This document shows positions 16,704 through 25,295 of a stretch of 64,000 bases of DNA, piece by piece. The notes beneath the pieces are model-generated. The model saw only the letters and a list, made by a program, of their open reading frames with translations. It did no database searches and was not told the DNA's origin. Location of the stretch: the NCBI GenBank assembly GCA_026645575.1, contig JAPKMW010000007.1, forward strand, positions 1-64,000. Direction: 5' to 3'. Both the position numbers and the translations under genes were made by a program. Each line of letters opens with the position of its first letter. Position 1 is the stretch's first letter. This stretch comes from Caldilineaceae bacterium (lineage in GTDB: Bacteria; Chloroflexota; Anaerolineae; Caldilineales; Caldilineaceae).

Positions 16704-17711
16704 TTATCGGAACTGCGGCATCACCTGTTGCGCAAAACGCTGCACCCCGGCGAGTGATGGATAGTCCATAAACCAGAGCATAAAACATTCGATCCCCAGC
16801 GCTTGATAGGCGCGCAAGCGGTCGCAGACCGTCGCCACGTCGCCGATGATAAAGCGTTGACATAACTCATCCCAGTTGGCGTAGTTGGGGTTACGCGCCT
16901 GGATCTGCGCTTTGATCGCCTGCAATTCGGCCCCATTCTCGACTACCAATATCTGCGTTTCGAGCGATTTGCGCAGGCTGGCGTAGGGGCGACCTTGCTG
17001 GTCGCAGGCCCGCTCCACCAACGCCAACACCCGACGCGCCCCCTCGACCGAAATCGGCGTGATGTTCCACCAATCGGCATGGCACGCGATGATCGGGGCC
17101 ATCTTCTGCACCAGGGGCCGCTGTTCGGGGGCATCGCCGCCACCGGAGGTGCCGATCCAGAAGGGGATGCCCGGCTGTTGGATCGGGCGGGGCCGGCAAA
17201 TGGCGTCGGCAATCTGGTAATAGTGACCCTGAACGGTGGGGTGATCGGCGGTCCACATCGTCTTGATTAGGTGGATCGCTTCCTCAAATTGCGCCAGCGC
17301 ACGATCTTCGTCGGCAAAGGGCAAGCCGTAAGCCTCGGCTTCGGGCCGGTTGCCGGCATAGGGATCAAAGAAGAACTCCAGCCGCCCATTGGTGATAAAG
17401 TCGAGCGTCGCCGCCATCTTGGCCACCACCGCCGGTGACCGGAAGCGATTGGCTAGGTGAATCGATCCCAGCCGCAGCCGGGTGGTGATACGCGCCAGCG
17501 CCGCCAGCACCGTCCACCCTTCCAGAATTGCCCCCTCGCGCCCCAGGATCAGGTGATCCGCCACCCAGAGCGAGTCATAGCCGAGTTGTTCGACTGTAAC
17601 GACGGCCTGTTGCAGTTGGTCGAAGTCGATGACGTCGAGCAAGGGGGTGCGCATGTGTGCGCCCCCCGCGCCGGCAAAGATGGGTAGGCAAAAGCCAAAG
17701 GTGGTGGTCAT
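16704..17711 (-). CDS. LLM-class (luciferase-like) flavin-dependent oxidoreductase
   Basis: 335 aa with the TIM-barrel fold of the luciferase-like monooxygenases. The start FGFCLPIFAGAGG, the segment LGYDSLWVADHLILGRE, and RLGSIHLANRFRSPA are typical; F420 or FMN is the expected cofactor. The ATG at 17711 has AAAGG 7 nt upstream, so the shorter form is preferred over 17726. It lies 11 nt after the secreted unknown and before the binding protein, inside a peptide-transport operon, where it may modify the imported compound. The substrate is unknown. Confidence 0.88.
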   Translation of the reverse strand: MTTTFGFCLPIFAGAGGAHMRTPLLDVIDFDQLQQAVVTVEQLGYDSLWVADHLILGREGAILEGWTVLAALARITTRLRLGSIHLANRFRSPAVVAKMAATLDFITNGRLEFFFDPYAGNRPEAEAYGLPFADEDRALAQFEEAIHLIKTMWTADHPTVQGHYYQIADAICRPRPIQQPGIPFWIGTSGGGDAPEQRPLVQKMAPIIACHADWWNITPISVEGARRVLALVERACDQQGRPYASLRKSLETQILVVENGAELQAIKAQIQARNPNYANWDELCQRFIIGDVATVCDRLRAYQALGIECFMLWFMDYPSLAGVQRFAQQVMPQFR

Positions 17712-17722
17712 GAGGTGGCCTT

Positions 17723-18436
17723 TCAATGAACCAGGCGACGTAAGCCGGGCAGACGTTGGCGCAACAATGGTTGAAGCTGTTGAAAAAATAATAATCCCAG
17801 ACCGACACCGAACAGCATTTCCGTGAATGACTCAGCAAACGTTTCATTACATTGCCCGCGTAGCCAACGCGACGGCGCCGAGCCTTGGATGATTCGTCCG
17901 GTTGTCACATTAAAGACATATCGTTCATGCCGCGCGGTTTCCAAAAGTAGATGATTGGCCTGTGCATCGAAGGTTGACTGCGCTAGCCAACCATAGTGAC
18001 TAGTCGTGTATGGCAACTTGGTCGGTTCTTTTACCAGATCGCGTACACAATAGGCGCGGAGCAGTCGGCCATACCGATAAAATGCAACCGCCAGGGTACG
18101 AAAACTAGTGTCTGAGCTTGATGCCCAAGGCCCCCAACGCACCAGAGATTTGCCATCATTCGCCACTTCAACGCCGTTACTGTACCAGTCTACCGTCCAG
18201 AGTGGCATGGTATGATCCGCTTTCTCATACAGCCCACTGATTGCGTACTGACGACGCACATCCCATGCCTGGCCTTGCTGATAAGGCGACAACATGACAA
18301 ACACATACTGCTGATTCTCTGATTCATGGACATGATCATGGGGACCCATTGGCGTATCACCCCACACCGGAGGCGACAATAGGCAAAATAGCGTGACGCC
18401 GACGATGATAACACGTCCAACCTTTGCCCATGACAT
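17723..18436 (-). CDS. Secreted hypothetical protein with C-terminal membrane segment
   Basis: 237 aa, not recognised. Residues about 7-26 form a signal peptide (VIIVGVTLFCLLSPPVWG). The mature part has a few short motifs (QYVFVMLSPYQQG, RWGPWASSSD, YRYGRLLRAY), and about 205-225 (MLFGVGLGLLFFQQL) may be a membrane helix. The ribosome site is weak. Base composition is more AT-rich than the neighbouring transporter genes. It is inserted between the permease gene and the oxidoreductase gene of the peptide-transport operon, and its function is unknown. Confidence 0.65.
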   Translation of the reverse strand: MSWAKVGRVIIVGVTLFCLLSPPVWGDTPMGPHDHVHESENQQYVFVMLSPYQQGQAWDVRRQYAISGLYEKADHTMPLWTVDWYSNGVEVANDGKSLVRWGPWASSSDTSFRTLAVAFYRYGRLLRAYCVRDLVKEPTKLPYTTSHYGWLAQSTFDAQANHLLLETARHERYVFNVTTGRIIQGSAPSRWLRGQCNETFAESFTEMLFGVGLGLLFFQQLQPLLRQRLPGLRRLVH

Positions 18437-18515
18437 GGCAATAGACCGTTCCCTGTTCGATATACTTCTTACACGCCCCTGCTTCGTTCCTGCTCGCCAG
18501 AGTTGCTAACGATGG

Positions 18516-19388
18516 CTAGCTCTTCGCTAACCGCGGATTTGAGAGCTGATCCAACCCACTGGAAATCAAGAACAACCCGATAAAGATCAACACCAGCACC
18601 ACAATCGGCGGCAGATACCACCACCACAGCCCGCGGAAGACGGCGTCATACGATTGTGACCAGAAGATCAACATGCCCAGCGACGGCAGATGTGACGGCC
18701 CCAGGCCCAGCACCTCCAACCCAATCGCCGCCAGGATGCCGGAGGAGACGGACAAGACCAGTGTGGCGGCAATGTAGGGAATCAAATTCGGCAGAATGTC
18801 GGCGAAGATGATCTCGATGTCATTCAGGCCCGATAACTTCGCCATTTGGATGTACTGGCGTTCGCGCAACGTGAGTACCTGGGCGCGGATCGCTCGCGTC
18901 GGCGCCATCCACGAGAGCGAGGCGACGATCAACGCCATCGCCTCGATGCTCAACACGCGCACGGACGAGGCGACCACGATCAAGATCGCCAGCGCCGGGA
19001 TCGTCAAGAAGACATCAGTGGCGATACGGATGATGGCATCGACCACGCCGCCCAAGTAGCCGGCCAACATGCCCAGGATCACCCCGATCCCCAGCCCCAC
19101 CAGCCCGGCGATCAGGCCGATCTTCAATGTCTGTGGGGTGCCGAGGATCAGCAAGGCCAACACATCGCGCCCCTGCACCTCGGTGCCAAGTAGATGTTCC
19201 GCCGAAGGCTTCTGGGTTGGCTCCACCGCGCCGACATCGGCCATCGTGGTGTCAACGAAGAACGGACCGACAATACCGAGCAGCACAATCGCGAGCATAA
19301 TGAGTAGCCCGATGGTGAGCGGCCAGTTGATGCGGCGGGCCGCCAGCCGGGCGCTGCCGGGGGCAAGATTGATAGTTTGCGCGCTCAT
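18516..19388 (-). CDS. Peptide ABC transporter permease (DppC-like)
   Basis: 290 aa. An N-terminal cytoplasmic stretch and first helix (LTIGLLIMLAIVLLGIVGPFF) precede the OppC N-domain and five further helices. The motif EHLLGTEVQGRDVLALLILG is diagnostic of DppC/OppC, and IQMAKLSGLNDIEIIFADILP is the ATPase-contact loop. Its ATG at 19388 overlaps the TGA of dppB-like gene (ATGA). In the same frame an apparent extension upstream to 20102 is only an artefact of reading across the other permease. Confidence 0.92.
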   Translation of the reverse strand: MSAQTINLAPGSARLAARRINWPLTIGLLIMLAIVLLGIVGPFFVDTTMADVGAVEPTQKPSAEHLLGTEVQGRDVLALLILGTPQTLKIGLIAGLVGLGIGVILGMLAGYLGGVVDAIIRIATDVFLTIPALAILIVVASSVRVLSIEAMALIVASLSWMAPTRAIRAQVLTLRERQYIQMAKLSGLNDIEIIFADILPNLIPYIAATLVLSVSSGILAAIGLEVLGLGPSHLPSLGMLIFWSQSYDAVFRGLWWWYLPPIVVLVLIFIGLFLISSGLDQLSNPRLAKS

Positions 19389-20395
19389 GCTTTTCTCCCG
19401 TAAGTCACCCGCGGGTCGAGCAGCGGGTAGATAAAGTCCATCAGCATGAGGGTAAAGGCGATGGAGAGAATCAGCAGGAGCAAGATGCCCTGCGTGACAA
19501 AGAAATCCTTGGCCGTAATCGACTCGTAGAGCGCAAAGCCCACGCCAGGGTAACGGAAGATCACCTCGACCAGCACCGCCCCGGAGACAACATGGCCCAA
19601 CGCCATCGCCAAATGGGTGGCCTGTGGCAGAAAGGCGTTGCGCATCCCGTAACGGAAGAAGAGCCGCGCCTTGCTCAAGCCCTTGGCCTCGGCCAGCAAC
19701 ATGTAATCCTCGCCCTGGAGTGTCACCATCATGCCGCGCATCCCCAACGCCCAAAAGGCTACGCTGGCAATGACGATGGAGAGCGCCGGCAGGACGGCAT
19801 GATGCACAATGTCGAGAATGGCCGGCAGGTTGAAGCCCGGCTCCATAAAGATGCTGTGGCCGCCGCCAGTGGGGAAGATCTCCCAGGTGAGGGCAAACAG
19901 GAAGAGCAGCAAGAGGCCGAGCAGGTAATAGGGGATCGACGAAAAGACGATAAAGAGCGGAATGATGGCGCGCGTCAACGCCGTTGGCGTCGTGGGCCAG
20001 GCGAGCAGCGCTCCCGTCAAGGTGCCGACCGTAAAGGCGAGCAAGGTGGCGATCCCCAACATGCCAATCGTCCACGGCAGGGCGCGCACGACAATCTCCC
20101 ACACCCGCGCCGGGTAGCGGCTGATCGAGTAGCCCAGATCACCGCGAAAAATATCACCCCAGTAACTAAAGTACTGCTCGTAAATCGGGCGATCATAGCC
20201 GAACTTCTGCTTGTAGGCTTCCACCAATTTGGTGAAATCGCCGCCAATGGCGGTGCCTTGGTTGGCCAATGCCTCTAATCGCTGCGTCACCGGGTCACCG
20301 GGGGCCAGCCGCGGCACGAGAAAATTGACCGTCACCGCCACTACGACCACCAGCACAAAAGTGCCTAGTCGGTTCGCCACATACCTCAAACCCAT
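19385..20395 (-). CDS. Peptide ABC transporter permease (DppB-like)
   Basis: 336 aa; N-terminal helix (LGTFVLVVVVAVTVNFLVPRL) followed by the APGDPV motif that is characteristic of DppB/OppB, then a large external loop and the permease core (ALSIVIASVAFWALGMRGMM, EDYMLLAEAKGLSKARLFFRY). The start at 20395 has AGGAGG close upstream and gives the expected N-terminus; an in-frame ATG at 20431 would add a non-conserved tail. It pairs with the following DppC-like protein. Confidence 0.92.
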   Translation of the reverse strand: MGLRYVANRLGTFVLVVVVAVTVNFLVPRLAPGDPVTQRLEALANQGTAIGGDFTKLVEAYKQKFGYDRPIYEQYFSYWGDIFRGDLGYSISRYPARVWEIVVRALPWTIGMLGIATLLAFTVGTLTGALLAWPTTPTALTRAIIPLFIVFSSIPYYLLGLLLLFLFALTWEIFPTGGGHSIFMEPGFNLPAILDIVHHAVLPALSIVIASVAFWALGMRGMMVTLQGEDYMLLAEAKGLSKARLFFRYGMRNAFLPQATHLAMALGHVVSGAVLVEVIFRYPGVGFALYESITAKDFFVTQGILLLLILSIAFTLMLMDFIYPLLDPRVTYGRKA

Positions 20396-20433
20396 ATCCC
20401 TCCTCAATTCAATCGTCCCGACAGGACGCAAAA

Positions 20434-20514
20434 CAGTAGGCCAGTCAGTCAGTCAGTAGTACAGTAACACAGTAGCACAGTCCGGTCAGTCACTGTCGCA
20501 CTGTCTCACTGACC
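20434..20514. repeat. Degenerate octamer hairpin array
   Basis: One arm is made of units like GTAGTACA, GTAACACA, GTAGCACA, the other of CACTGTCG, CACTGTCT, CACTGACC, so the whole can fold back on itself. On the minus strand the array includes the TGA stop of the preceding ATPase gene (20506-20508) and ends 39 nt before the DppB start. Confidence 0.85.
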
Positions 20515-21537
20515 ATTTGTCATATTTGCGATCAACGTGGTGGCCTGGGCGGCGTCGATCACCGGTTGATCCTGGTAGAGATAGCAGGCCACGCCCCGGC
20601 GCGCATCGGTGTGGAAGAGGGGCGCGGGTTTTTCGCTGCATACCCGTAGCGCCGAAGGACAGCGCCCGACAAAGGCGCAGCCGCTTTGGGTGTTCTGTGC
20701 GTCGTCTTCGCTCTTCACCGGCAAGCTGTTGGCCTCCCAACGCCGTTCCGGGTTCGCCAGCGGGATCGACTCGACCAACAAGCGGGTGTAGGGATGTTGT
20801 GGCTGCTTGATTACTAACTCGACGTGGCCCAACTCCGCCACCCGACCGCGATAGAGGACCAAAATGCTGTCGCCCACCTGGTAGGCCGTGGTGAGATCAT
20901 GGGTGATGTAGATGAGCGAGATGCCCAGTTCTTTGCTCAGGTTCAGCAGGCTCTCCAAAATCGTGGCACGCAACGACGCATCGACCATCGACACCGGCTC
21001 GTCAGCGATGATCACCTTGGGCTTGAGCAAGAGCGCCCGCGCCACGATGATGCGCTGTCGTTGCCCCCCGCTCAGTTGGTGGGGATAGCGGCCCAACGTC
21101 TCTTCCGGGCGCAACCCCACCCGTTCCAATGCCTCTGCCGCCAACTTGCGCCCCTCCGCCGCCGACTGCGCCAGCCCAAACTTGCGCAAGGGCGTGAGCA
21201 GCACCCGATCTACCTTATGAAAGGGGTTATAGACCTCAAAGGGATCTTGAAAGATCGCCTGCACCTCGCGGCGAAAGTTCTTCTGTTCCGGGGCGGTCAT
21301 CGTCGCCAGCTCTTTGCCCTGATAGCGGATCTGCCCACTGGTCGGTGCAATGATGCCCAGCAACAAGCGCGCCAGCGTTGTCTTCCCGCTGCCGCTCTCC
21401 CCGGCAATAACCGTGACCGAGGGCCGGCCATCCGTCACCGCCAACGACAGATTCTCCAACACCGTCGTAGCATGGCGCTGAAACATCCCCCCGCCAAATG
21501 CCTTGGTTACGTTACACGCTTCAAGCAATGCCGTCAT
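20506..21537 (-). CDS. Peptide ABC transporter ATP-binding protein (DppF-like)
   Basis: 343 aa. Walker A GESGSGKTTLARLL (about 50-63), signature LSGGQRQRIIVARALL, Walker B KVIIADEPVSMVDAS and a C-terminal oligopeptide/dipeptide domain (HPYTRLL, then GCAFVGRCP). It energises import with the DppD-like ATPase. GAGGAG lies 6 nt before the ATG at 21537. The last codons run into the octamer array, which supplies the stop codon. Confidence 0.93.
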   Translation of the reverse strand: MTALLEACNVTKAFGGGMFQRHATTVLENLSLAVTDGRPSVTVIAGESGSGKTTLARLLLGIIAPTSGQIRYQGKELATMTAPEQKNFRREVQAIFQDPFEVYNPFHKVDRVLLTPLRKFGLAQSAAEGRKLAAEALERVGLRPEETLGRYPHQLSGGQRQRIIVARALLLKPKVIIADEPVSMVDASLRATILESLLNLSKELGISLIYITHDLTTAYQVGDSILVLYRGRVAELGHVELVIKQPQHPYTRLLVESIPLANPERRWEANSLPVKSEDDAQNTQSGCAFVGRCPSALRVCSEKPAPLFHTDARRGVACYLYQDQPVIDAAQATTLIANMTNGQ

Positions 21538-21570
21538 GGAACTCCTCAACTTCTAACTGACCGGAGGGGG

Positions 21571-21624
21571 TGACAGGGTGAAGGGGTGACAGCGTCGTCA
21601 CCTTGTCACCCCTTCACCCTGTCA
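21571..21624. repeat. Perfect 20-bp hairpin at gene junction
   Basis: TGACAGGGTGAAGGGGTGAC (21571-21590) and its exact complement (21605-21624) flank a 14-nt loop. It begins 6 nt after the stop of the DppD-like gene and ends 34 nt before the DppF-like start on the minus strand. It could adjust the ratio of the two ATPases. Confidence 0.85.
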
Positions 21625-21630
21625 TGTTCC

Positions 21631-22587
21631 TCAATACAAATGACACGCCACCCAATGCTGCGGGCGGATCTCGACTAGGGTGGGATCCTGGCTGGCGCAG
21701 TGGTCTAGCTTGCGGCCACAGCGGGGGTGAAAGCGACAGCCGGCGGGCGGGCGGCGTAGGGAGGGCGCAATGCCAGGGATGCCTTTAAAGACGCCGCGCG
21801 TTTCGAGCGAGGGCAAGCTGGCAATCAGCATTTGGGTGTACGGGTGCAAGGGTTCGCGATAGAGTTCGCGCACCGGGGCCACCTCGACCAGCCGCCCGGC
21901 ATACATGACGCCGATGGTGTCAACAAACTGTGCCATCAACCCCATGTCGTGACCCACCAGAATCACCGCTGCCCCGATCTGCTCCTGGACGCGCGCTAAC
22001 GTCTCCATCACCTGGCGCTGGGTGACGACATCAAGGGCGCTGGTTGGCTCGTCGGCGATGATCACCTTGGGCTGGAGGGAGATCGCCATGGCGATACAAA
22101 CCCGCTGTTTCATGCCGCCACTCAGTTCGTGGGGGTAGCGGTCGATCACCTCTTTCTTCAGACCCACCATCTCCAGCAAATGATAGAGCCGTTGGTCGAG
22201 CTCACTCCGGGCAATCGCCTTGTTATGCTCTTTGATCACATCAGCAAGTTGTTCGCGAATGCGCAAGACCGGGTTGAGCGAGTTCATGGCCCCTTGGGGG
22301 ATGAGGGAGATCTGGGCAAAGCGCAGTTTCTTTAGCTCGTTGCTTGGTAGCGCCAGCAGCGGCGCACCATCCAGCAGCACCTGTCCGCTTTCGATGCGGG
22401 CGGGGGGTCGCGTCAAGCGCAAAACAGCCAAGGCGGCGGTTGATTTGCCGCTGCCCGACTCGCCCACCAGGCCAAAGCGTTCGCCCTTGTGCAAGGTAAA
22501 ACTGACGCCATCGACCGCTTTCACCGGGCCTTCTAATGTATGGTAATAAACTCGCAGATCCTGAACCGTAAGAATTTCAGCCTGCAC
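21631..22587 (-). CDS. Peptide ABC transporter ATP-binding protein (DppD-like)
   Basis: 318 aa. Walker A GESGSGKSTAALAV, signature LSGGMKQRVCIAMA, Walker B KVIIADEPTSALDV, and the C-terminal HPYTQML...GCRFHPRCG segment of the oligopeptide subfamily. The start is taken as GTG at 22587 because GGAGG lies 7 nt before it and the conserved EILTVQDLRVYY begins directly after; the ATG at 22623 would lie inside an operator-like palindrome. It is the first gene of the operon running to 14680. Confidence 0.92.
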   Translation of the reverse strand: MQAEILTVQDLRVYYHTLEGPVKAVDGVSFTLHKGERFGLVGESGSGKSTAALAVLRLTRPPARIESGQVLLDGAPLLALPSNELKKLRFAQISLIPQGAMNSLNPVLRIREQLADVIKEHNKAIARSELDQRLYHLLEMVGLKKEVIDRYPHELSGGMKQRVCIAMAISLQPKVIIADEPTSALDVVTQRQVMETLARVQEQIGAAVILVGHDMGLMAQFVDTIGVMYAGRLVEVAPVRELYREPLHPYTQMLIASLPSLETRGVFKGIPGIAPSLRRPPAGCRFHPRCGRKLDHCASQDPTLVEIRPQHWVACHLY

Positions 22588-22605
22588 GCATTTCCTCCGT
22601 TGGCA

Positions 22606-22623
22606 ATGGAAATCGTTTTCCAT
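22606..22623. promoter_or_regulatory. LacI-family-like operator
   Basis: ATGGAAATCGTTTTCCAT is a near-perfect palindrome with the central CG typical of LacI/CcpA-type operators (consensus TGGAAANCGNTTTCCA-like). It lies about 180 nt downstream of the promoter and 19 nt before the first start codon, so it could act as a roadblock. Confidence 0.5.
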
Positions 22624-22798
22624 GATAGTTCAGCAAAATACATAAAGCCTCACTGCCGATCCGGATCGGGTAAAACGGGTGAGACTCCTATGCCCACCAG
22701 TAATCAACCGGAATGCGGCGGGGCAAGAGGCATCAGGCTGCTTGATCAGTGGTAAGGCTGTACCAATCTAAGTTTTGGTTGTTACTTGGCTGGCTGGG

Positions 22799-22828
22799 AT
22801 TATAGCGAAGGAAGCGCTTGCCTGTCAA
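22799..22828 (-). promoter_or_regulatory. Near-consensus sigma-70-type promoter of peptide ABC operon
   Basis: On the minus strand TTGACA (22823-22828) and TATAAT (22799-22804) are both perfect consensus hexamers with an 18-nt spacer. The operon's first gene starts at 22587. The strength of the promoter, with an operator-like palindrome in its spacer, implies control by repression. Confidence 0.8.
22810..22822. promoter_or_regulatory. LacI-family-like operator in promoter spacer
   Basis: GGAAGCGCTTGCC is centred on the palindrome AAGCGCTT, the common core of LacI-family operators, and lies exactly between the -35 and -10 boxes. A repressor bound here would block RNA polymerase. No LacI-type gene is in the window. 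Confidence 0.5.
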
Positions 22829-22947
22829 ATCGTGTTTTTGCGTCCCCCTACGACGCTTTGCTGTTGTCGATTCGACATGATCAATACCTTGTATTCCCGT
22901 TGAGAAAAAGTAGAGGAGAAAAAGTAAAGGAGAAAAAGTAGAGGAAT

Positions 22948-22978
22948 CGTTCGGGCAAAGTCATCCTTTGCCCGAACG
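22948..22978 (-). terminator. Terminator of surface protein gene
   Basis: CGTTCGGGCAAAG and its complement form a perfect 13-bp stem with a 5-nt loop starting 9 nt past the stop at 22987. On the minus strand it is followed by a pyrimidine tract that contains TTTTT. Confidence 0.75.
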
Positions 22979-22986
22979 GTTGTTGG

Positions 22987-25185
22987 TTAGCGTACCACCA
23001 CTGGCAAGTAGAGCGCACGTCCCGTAACTTTGACGGCGCCAGGCTGCATCTGCTGCAAGCCCCGTTGTCCAACGGTGAGTCTGGTTTCAACCGGCTGCTC
23101 AATCTGCACGCCATTGCCCGCCGTCACCTTGACCGTATATTGCCCAAATGGTACGTTATCAATGCGCCAGCCGCCGCCCGTTTCGGTGGTGGTGCTGAGG
23201 GCCAGTTCCACTCTGCCGGTGGCCGGTGTGAGCGTGACCAGCAGGCCAGCCACACCGAGATCATCGCCATCGGGTTGACCGTTACCGTTGCGATCCTCAA
23301 AGACCAGACCGCCTACGCTGGCTTCGTTCGGGCCGGCGACCACGGTGATGGTGACGGTGGCAACCGGAGCGTCCACCTGGCCGTCATTGGCGGTGAAGGT
23401 GAAGCTTTCTACACCGGTGAAGTTGGCGTTTGGTGTATAAATCCAATCGGCGCCCTCACCGCTTAATGTGCCGTTGGTAGGGGTGCTGACAATACGATAG
23501 GTCAACCCATCGCCATCGGCGTCGCTGGCGGTCAGGTTGACGGCGACGGCGCTCTCCTGGGTGGTGCTAAGAATCAAGTTCTCGGCCACGGGGGCGATAT
23601 TGGTCGGCAACACGGTGATGTTGATGGTTGCCACAGTGGCGGCGTCTTGGGGATCGCTGGCGCGGAACTGGAAGCTATCCTCACCGACAAAGTTTGGTTG
23701 CGGTGTGTAGAGCAGGTTGGGGATTTCACCGCTTAGAGAACCGTGCGTTGGGCTGGTAACCAATGTGTAGCTAATGGTATCGCTCTCGACATCGGTGCCC
23801 GCAAGGGTGACGGCAGCGTTGCTGTTGCGCGTGGTACTAATGGTTTGGGCCAGAGCCACCGGTGCATCATTGACGGCGGCCACAGTCAAGGTAATGGTCG
23901 AGACGTTGGAAAAGTCCTGCCCGTCATGGGAACGGAAGGTAAACGCATCGCTCCCCACAAAATCGACAGTCGGCGTGTAGATCACGGTGTTGGGCGGCAG
24001 CCACTGGTACGCGCCCTGTTGCGGCGGGGTGAGCAGTTGGTAGAACAGATCATCGTTGTCGCCATCGGTGCAGGTGACAGTGAGGGTGATCGGCGTATCC
24101 TCCGTCACGGTTACGGCGCGATCCACGGCCACCGGCGCCACATTCGCGCCAACATTACCCACTAGAATGGTGAGAATAGCAACATTCGAGTCGTTCTTGC
24201 CGTCATTGACCTTCCACAGTATCCGATCCTCGCCCTCGAAATCCAGGTTGGGAATGTAGCGTTCGCCATCGTACCTGCCATGACTTGGCTGTTGGACAAT
24301 GGTCGTGGGCAAGCTTTGGTCATCATCAAAGTCATTGTGCTCAAAGCTCAGGTTCACCGGGGTATTCTTGGCCGTCCGAAAGGTGGCGTCAAGCGCTTCC
24401 GGCACCGTATTCATCACCACGCCGGCGCCGCGCCCATAGGTCTCTTTGGCAATCACAATGACATCCTTGCGACAGAGGGCGCCGTCATCCTTGTAACCGC
24501 TAGGGCAAAATCGGAAGCAGACCGGCCCGGCGCCATAGAAACCCGCGGCACATTTGGGATAGCAGAGCGCACCGTTGCGTTCCATCCCCGGCGCACAGGC
24601 GCTCACCGGGCCGCCGGCGCCACGACCATAGCTGTTCTTGGCAAAGATATGCAAGGGAAAGGGGCGACGACAGAAGGCGCCATCATCAACATAGCCGGCT
24701 GGACAACGTTGCCAGCAGACCGGCCCGGCGCCATAGTGGCTAGCGATACATCTAGGATAACACAAGCCGCCCTGCCCCTCCTGGTTGGCCGCACAGGTCA
24801 GGGGCGAACCGCCGCCGCGGCCATAGCTCGCTTTGGCAAAGATGTGGGCGTCTTTGCGACAGAACGCAATATCATCGGTATACCCAGCCGGGCAGCGTTT
24901 GACGCAAATCGGGCCATCGCCATAAAAGCCATCCTCGCATTTGGGGTAGCAGAGGGCGCCAGACTGTTCCAGATTCGTCGGGCAGGCCAAGGTTTGCACT
25001 TCGGTTGATTCAGCATAAGCAAGGTGGCCGGCGATCTGTGTATCAAACCAGGCGCCCAACCATAAGAACACCGCCAGTGTCGCCAGCACTGCTACCGGTT
25101 TCAGCGCTAGGCGCAGCCAGATGCGACACTCCTGCGAAAGCAAAAATTCAACGAAGAGCCACCCCCAATATCCAATGCGTTTCAT
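22987..25185 (-). CDS. Surface protein with Cys-rich repeats, cadherin-like domains and SdrD-like domain
   Basis: 732 aa. An N-terminal hydrophobic segment (about 30-48, VAVLATLAVFLWLGAWF) is a signal or anchor. Residues about 68-255 are three copies of a 63-aa unit with six cysteines each, of the form GALCYPKC...GFYGAGPVC...CPxGYxDDGAxCR, then AKxSYGRGxG. Four cadherin/Ig-like modules follow (about 255-605), each with motifs such as NVAPVA, YTPNANFTGVESFTF and DGQ. The end (SVGGLVFEDRNGNGQPDGDD) is an SdrD/B-like Cna domain. This architecture suggests a secreted or wall-exposed adhesion or matrix protein. The ATG at 25185 has GGAAAGG upstream. The promoter carries the same direct repeats as the one at 316. 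It diverges from the MacB/HlyD exporter genes. Confidence 0.85.
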   Translation of the reverse strand: MKRIGYWGWLFVEFLLSQECRIWLRLALKPVAVLATLAVFLWLGAWFDTQIAGHLAYAESTEVQTLACPTNLEQSGALCYPKCEDGFYGDGPICVKRCPAGYTDDIAFCRKDAHIFAKASYGRGGGSPLTCAANQEGQGGLCYPRCIASHYGAGPVCWQRCPAGYVDDGAFCRRPFPLHIFAKNSYGRGAGGPVSACAPGMERNGALCYPKCAAGFYGAGPVCFRFCPSGYKDDGALCRKDVIVIAKETYGRGAGVVMNTVPEALDATFRTAKNTPVNLSFEHNDFDDDQSLPTTIVQQPSHGRYDGERYIPNLDFEGEDRILWKVNDGKNDSNVAILTILVGNVGANVAPVAVDRAVTVTEDTPITLTVTCTDGDNDDLFYQLLTPPQQGAYQWLPPNTVIYTPTVDFVGSDAFTFRSHDGQDFSNVSTITLTVAAVNDAPVALAQTISTTRNSNAAVTLAGTDVESDTISYTLVTSPTHGSLSGEIPNLLYTPQPNFVGEDSFQFRASDPQDAATVATINITVLPTNIAPVAENLILSTTQESAVAVNLTASDADGDGLTYRIVSTPTNGTLSGEGADWIYTPNANFTGVESFTFTANDGQVDAPVATVTITVVAGPNEASVGGLVFEDRNGNGQPDGDDLGVAGLLVTLTPATGRVELALSTTTETGGGWRIDNVPFGQYTVKVTAGNGVQIEQPVETRLTVGQRGLQQMQPGAVKVTGRALYLPVVVR

Positions 25186-25261
25186 GGTTCTTTCCTTTCC
25201 AATTACTGACCGATAAATCACAAAACTTCGTCCTGCAAAGCGGTTCTTTTAGTTGGTATGA

Positions 25262-25295
25262 AGTATAGCAGAGTCGGCGTTAGCAACGCGTTAGC
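25262..25295 (-). promoter_or_regulatory. Promoter with 11-bp-pitch direct repeats (SARP/BTAD-like box)
   Basis: On the minus strand two perfect GCTAACG heptamers (25289-25295 and 25278-25284) are 11 bp apart, and TATACT (25262-25267) follows after 10 nt. Spacing and sequence match the box at 316-349, including flanking AAGTGCT. It gives a leader of about 70 nt for the surface protein gene at 25185. Confidence 0.65.

Larger units (their letters stand above)
22588..22986. other. Intergenic region upstream of peptide ABC operon
   Basis: 399 bases without a gene. It contains the two operator-like palindromes, the promoter, a 14-bp unit (GAGAAAAAGTAGAG, 22902-22943) repeated three times with one base change, and the terminator of the surface protein gene (22948-22978). 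Confidence 0.7.

Noticed and set aside
18516..20102. 528-aa form of the DppC-like permease
   Set aside because: The first 238 codons are an out-of-frame reading of the DppB-like gene; the true start is the ATG at 19388, overlapping the dppB stop and followed by the family's normal N-terminus.
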